Source of the DNA: Actinomadura madurae
GTDB taxonomy: Bacteria; Actinomycetota; Actinomycetes; Streptosporangiales; Streptosporangiaceae
Length of the DNA: 64,000 bases
Assembly (NCBI RefSeq): GCF_900115095.1
Contig: NZ_FOVH01000007.1
Location: 310,001-374,000 of the forward strand
Direction: 5' to 3'
Every line of letters begins with the position of its first letter. Within the stretch, counting starts at the first letter, position 1. The notes below the pieces were generated by a model, which was not told where the DNA came from, ran no database searches, and saw only the letters and a list, made by a program, of their open reading frames with translations. Both the position numbers and the translations under genes were made by a program. Positions 62,904 through 64,000 of the stretch are shown piece after piece.

Positions 62904-63643
62904 GCTCGATCCCGGTCCGCGCTGTAGAGGTGGCTGTCGGGGAAGGCCGACGCCGTCAGGACGCGGCCGACGACGATCACCGCCGTGCGCGTCACGCCCG
63001 CCGCGCGCACGCGGTCCGCGATGTCGGCGAGGGTGCCGCGCAGGACGACCTCGTCCGGCCGGGTGGCGCGGGCGACGACGGCGACCGGGCAGCCGGCGCC
63101 GTAGTGCGGCAGCAGCTCGGCCGCCACCGCGTCGATGCGCTGCACGGCCAGGTGCAGGACCATCGTGGCCCCGCTCGCGCCGAGGGTCGCCAGGTCCTCG
63201 CCGTCCGGCATCGGGGTCGCGCGGACGGCGGTGCGGGTGAGGATCACGGTCTGGCCGACGCCCGGCACGGTCAGCTCCCGCCCCAGCGAGGCCGCCGCCG
63301 CGGCGAACGCGGGGACGCCCGGCACGACCTCGTACGGCACGCCCGCCGCGTCCAGGCGCCGCATCTGCTCGGCGACGGCGCTGAACACCGACGGGTCGCC
63401 GGAGTGCAGGCGCGCGACGTCCAGGCCGTCTCGGTGCGCCGCGGTGATCTCGGCGACGATCTCGTCGAGGGTCAGGTTCGCGGTGTCGACGAGGCGGGCG
63501 CCGGGCGGGCAGGCGTCCAGCAGCTCGCGCGGCACGAGCGACCCCGCGTACAGGCACACCGGCGCGGACTCCAGCACGCGCAGGCCGCGCACGGTGATGA
63601 GGTCGGCGGCGCCGGGGCCGGCACCGACGAAGCGGACGGTCAC
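62888..63643 (-). CDS. cobM: Precorrin-4 C11-methyltransferase CobM
   Basis: A 251-residue SAM-dependent methyltransferase of the CobM/CbiF type: FVGAGPGAADLITVRG, CLYAGSLVP, RLHSGDPSVFSAVAEQ and YEVVPGVPAF are present. GTG 63643 overlaps the cobL stop by 4 bases. It methylates C-11 of precorrin-4, the substrate later moved to C-12 by CobH. Confidence 0.97.
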   Translation of the reverse strand: MTVRFVGAGPGAADLITVRGLRVLESAPVCLYAGSLVPRELLDACPPGARLVDTANLTLDEIVAEITAAHRDGLDVARLHSGDPSVFSAVAEQMRRLDAAGVPYEVVPGVPAFAAAAASLGRELTVPGVGQTVILTRTAVRATPMPDGEDLATLGASGATMVLHLAVQRIDAVAAELLPHYGAGCPVAVVARATRPDEVVLRGTLADIADRVRAAGVTRTAVIVVGRVLTASAFPDSHLYSADRDRACGAS

Positions 63644-64000
63644 GCCGGATCCTTGCGGACCGTCCAGAGCGTGACGGGCAGCGCGGAACGCCAGGCCGTG
63701 AAGCCGCCGAGCCGGCCCGCCCGCTCGACGGCGACGCGGACGAGCTCGCCGCCGCGCTCCGCGCGCGCCTCGACCAGCCTGACCTCGGATTCGAGGGTGA
63801 CGGCGTTGGCGACGAGCCGTCCGCCCGGCTTCAGCGCGTCCCAGCAGCGCTCCAGCAGGCCGGCGCGGGTGAGCCCGCCGCCGATGAACACCGCGTCGGG
63901 CGCGGGGAGGCCGTCCAGCGCGTCCGGGGCCTCGCCCTCGACGACCCGCACGCCAGGCACGCCGAGCGCGGCCGCGTTGCGGCCGATCCGCTCCGCCCGG
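63640..64000 (-). CDS. cobL: Precorrin-6Y methyltransferase CobL, C-terminal part only (start outside window)
   Basis: The frame stays open to the right edge and encodes RAERIGRNAAALGVPGVRVVEG, split here at the last Gly pair, then DAVFIGGGLTRAGLLE and LKPGGRLVANAVTLESE. These belong to the CbiT-like decarboxylating C-15 methyltransferase half of CobL. A GTG at 63960 is internal and not the start. The N-terminal CbiE-like half must lie beyond the window if the gene is a full fusion. Confidence 0.93.
   Translation of the reverse strand, partial: RAERIGRNAAALGVPGVRVVEGEAPDALDGLPAPDAVFIGGGLTRAGLLERCWDALKPGGRLVANAVTLESEVRLVEARAERGGELVRVAVERAGRLGGFTAWRSALPVTLWTVRKDPA

Noticed and set aside
1..64000. 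tRNA, rRNA, prophage, plasmid origin or CRISPR array
   Set aside because: No cloverleaf, rRNA core, integrase, replication protein or regular repeat-spacer pattern was recognised in the window.

Overview
The window is GC-rich, densely packed actinobacterial DNA. GTG starts are frequent, stop and start codons often overlap by 4 bases (ATGA or GTGA), and families typical of actinomycetes are present (F420/flavin luciferase-like oxidoreductases, DUF574 methyltransferase, DUF4240, DUF1990). A Streptosporangiales-type or related actinomycete is plausible, but genus cannot be fixed from this sequence.

Region 1 (1 to about 41.6 kb) is a hybrid polyketide/non-ribosomal peptide gene cluster whose left end is cut off. 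It opens with a partial KS-AT-KR-ACP module. After a 459-base gap holding a transposase remnant comes a tailoring operon: two luciferase-like oxidoreductases, a methyltransferase fused to a carrier-like domain, a 2-oxoglutarate/Fe(II) oxygenase and a FemAB/GNAT-like transferase. Next are a LanB-like (tRNA-dependent dehydratase family) protein on the minus strand, an ABC-2 exporter operon, and a minus-strand pair made of a free-standing KS-AT protein and a second FemAB-like protein. A divergent promoter region (18717-18913) then drives one continuous run of overlapping genes to 41002: NRPS (A-T-C-A-T), PKS (KS-AT-KR-DH-ACP), NRPS (C-A-T, predicted Gly), type II thioesterase with a Cys nucleophile, NRPS (C-A-T, predicted Gly), free ACP, and a degenerate PKS (KS-AT-KR-DH, no ACP). 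A NarL/LuxR-type regulator with a degenerate receiver closes the cluster.

The most striking property of region 1 is decay of PKS chemistry. Three of four AT domains lack the nucleophilic Ser, which is Gly in each. One KS lacks its first catalytic His, one KR lacks its Tyr, and the last PKS has a shortened AT and KR and no carrier. Only the AT at about 25.5-26.3 kb looks able to load malonyl units, so the line either shares that AT, uses an AT from elsewhere, or uses the dead modules as scaffolds. A LanB-like protein and two paralogous FemAB-like proteins, both from families that can use aminoacyl-tRNA, suggest that tRNA-derived amino acids may be joined to the NRPS/PKS product. This last point is inference.

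Region 2 (41.7 to 49.3 kb) looks like ordinary chromosome: two DUF1990 proteins, a conserved hypothetical, DUF4240, cytochrome P450, DUF574 methyltransferase, an F420-type luciferase-like oxidoreductase and a class I methyltransferase with a coiled-coil tail.

Region 3 (49.4 to 64 kb) is an aerobic (late cobalt insertion) cobalamin locus with two cobalamin riboswitches. One precedes cbtB-cbtA (cobalt uptake), a phosphatase, a fused ChlI/ChlD-like chelatase subunit, cobO and cobB. The other precedes minus-strand cobN. The plus-strand genes cobG-cobH-cobIJ and the minus-strand cobL(partial)-cobM-cobK follow, the last running off the right edge.
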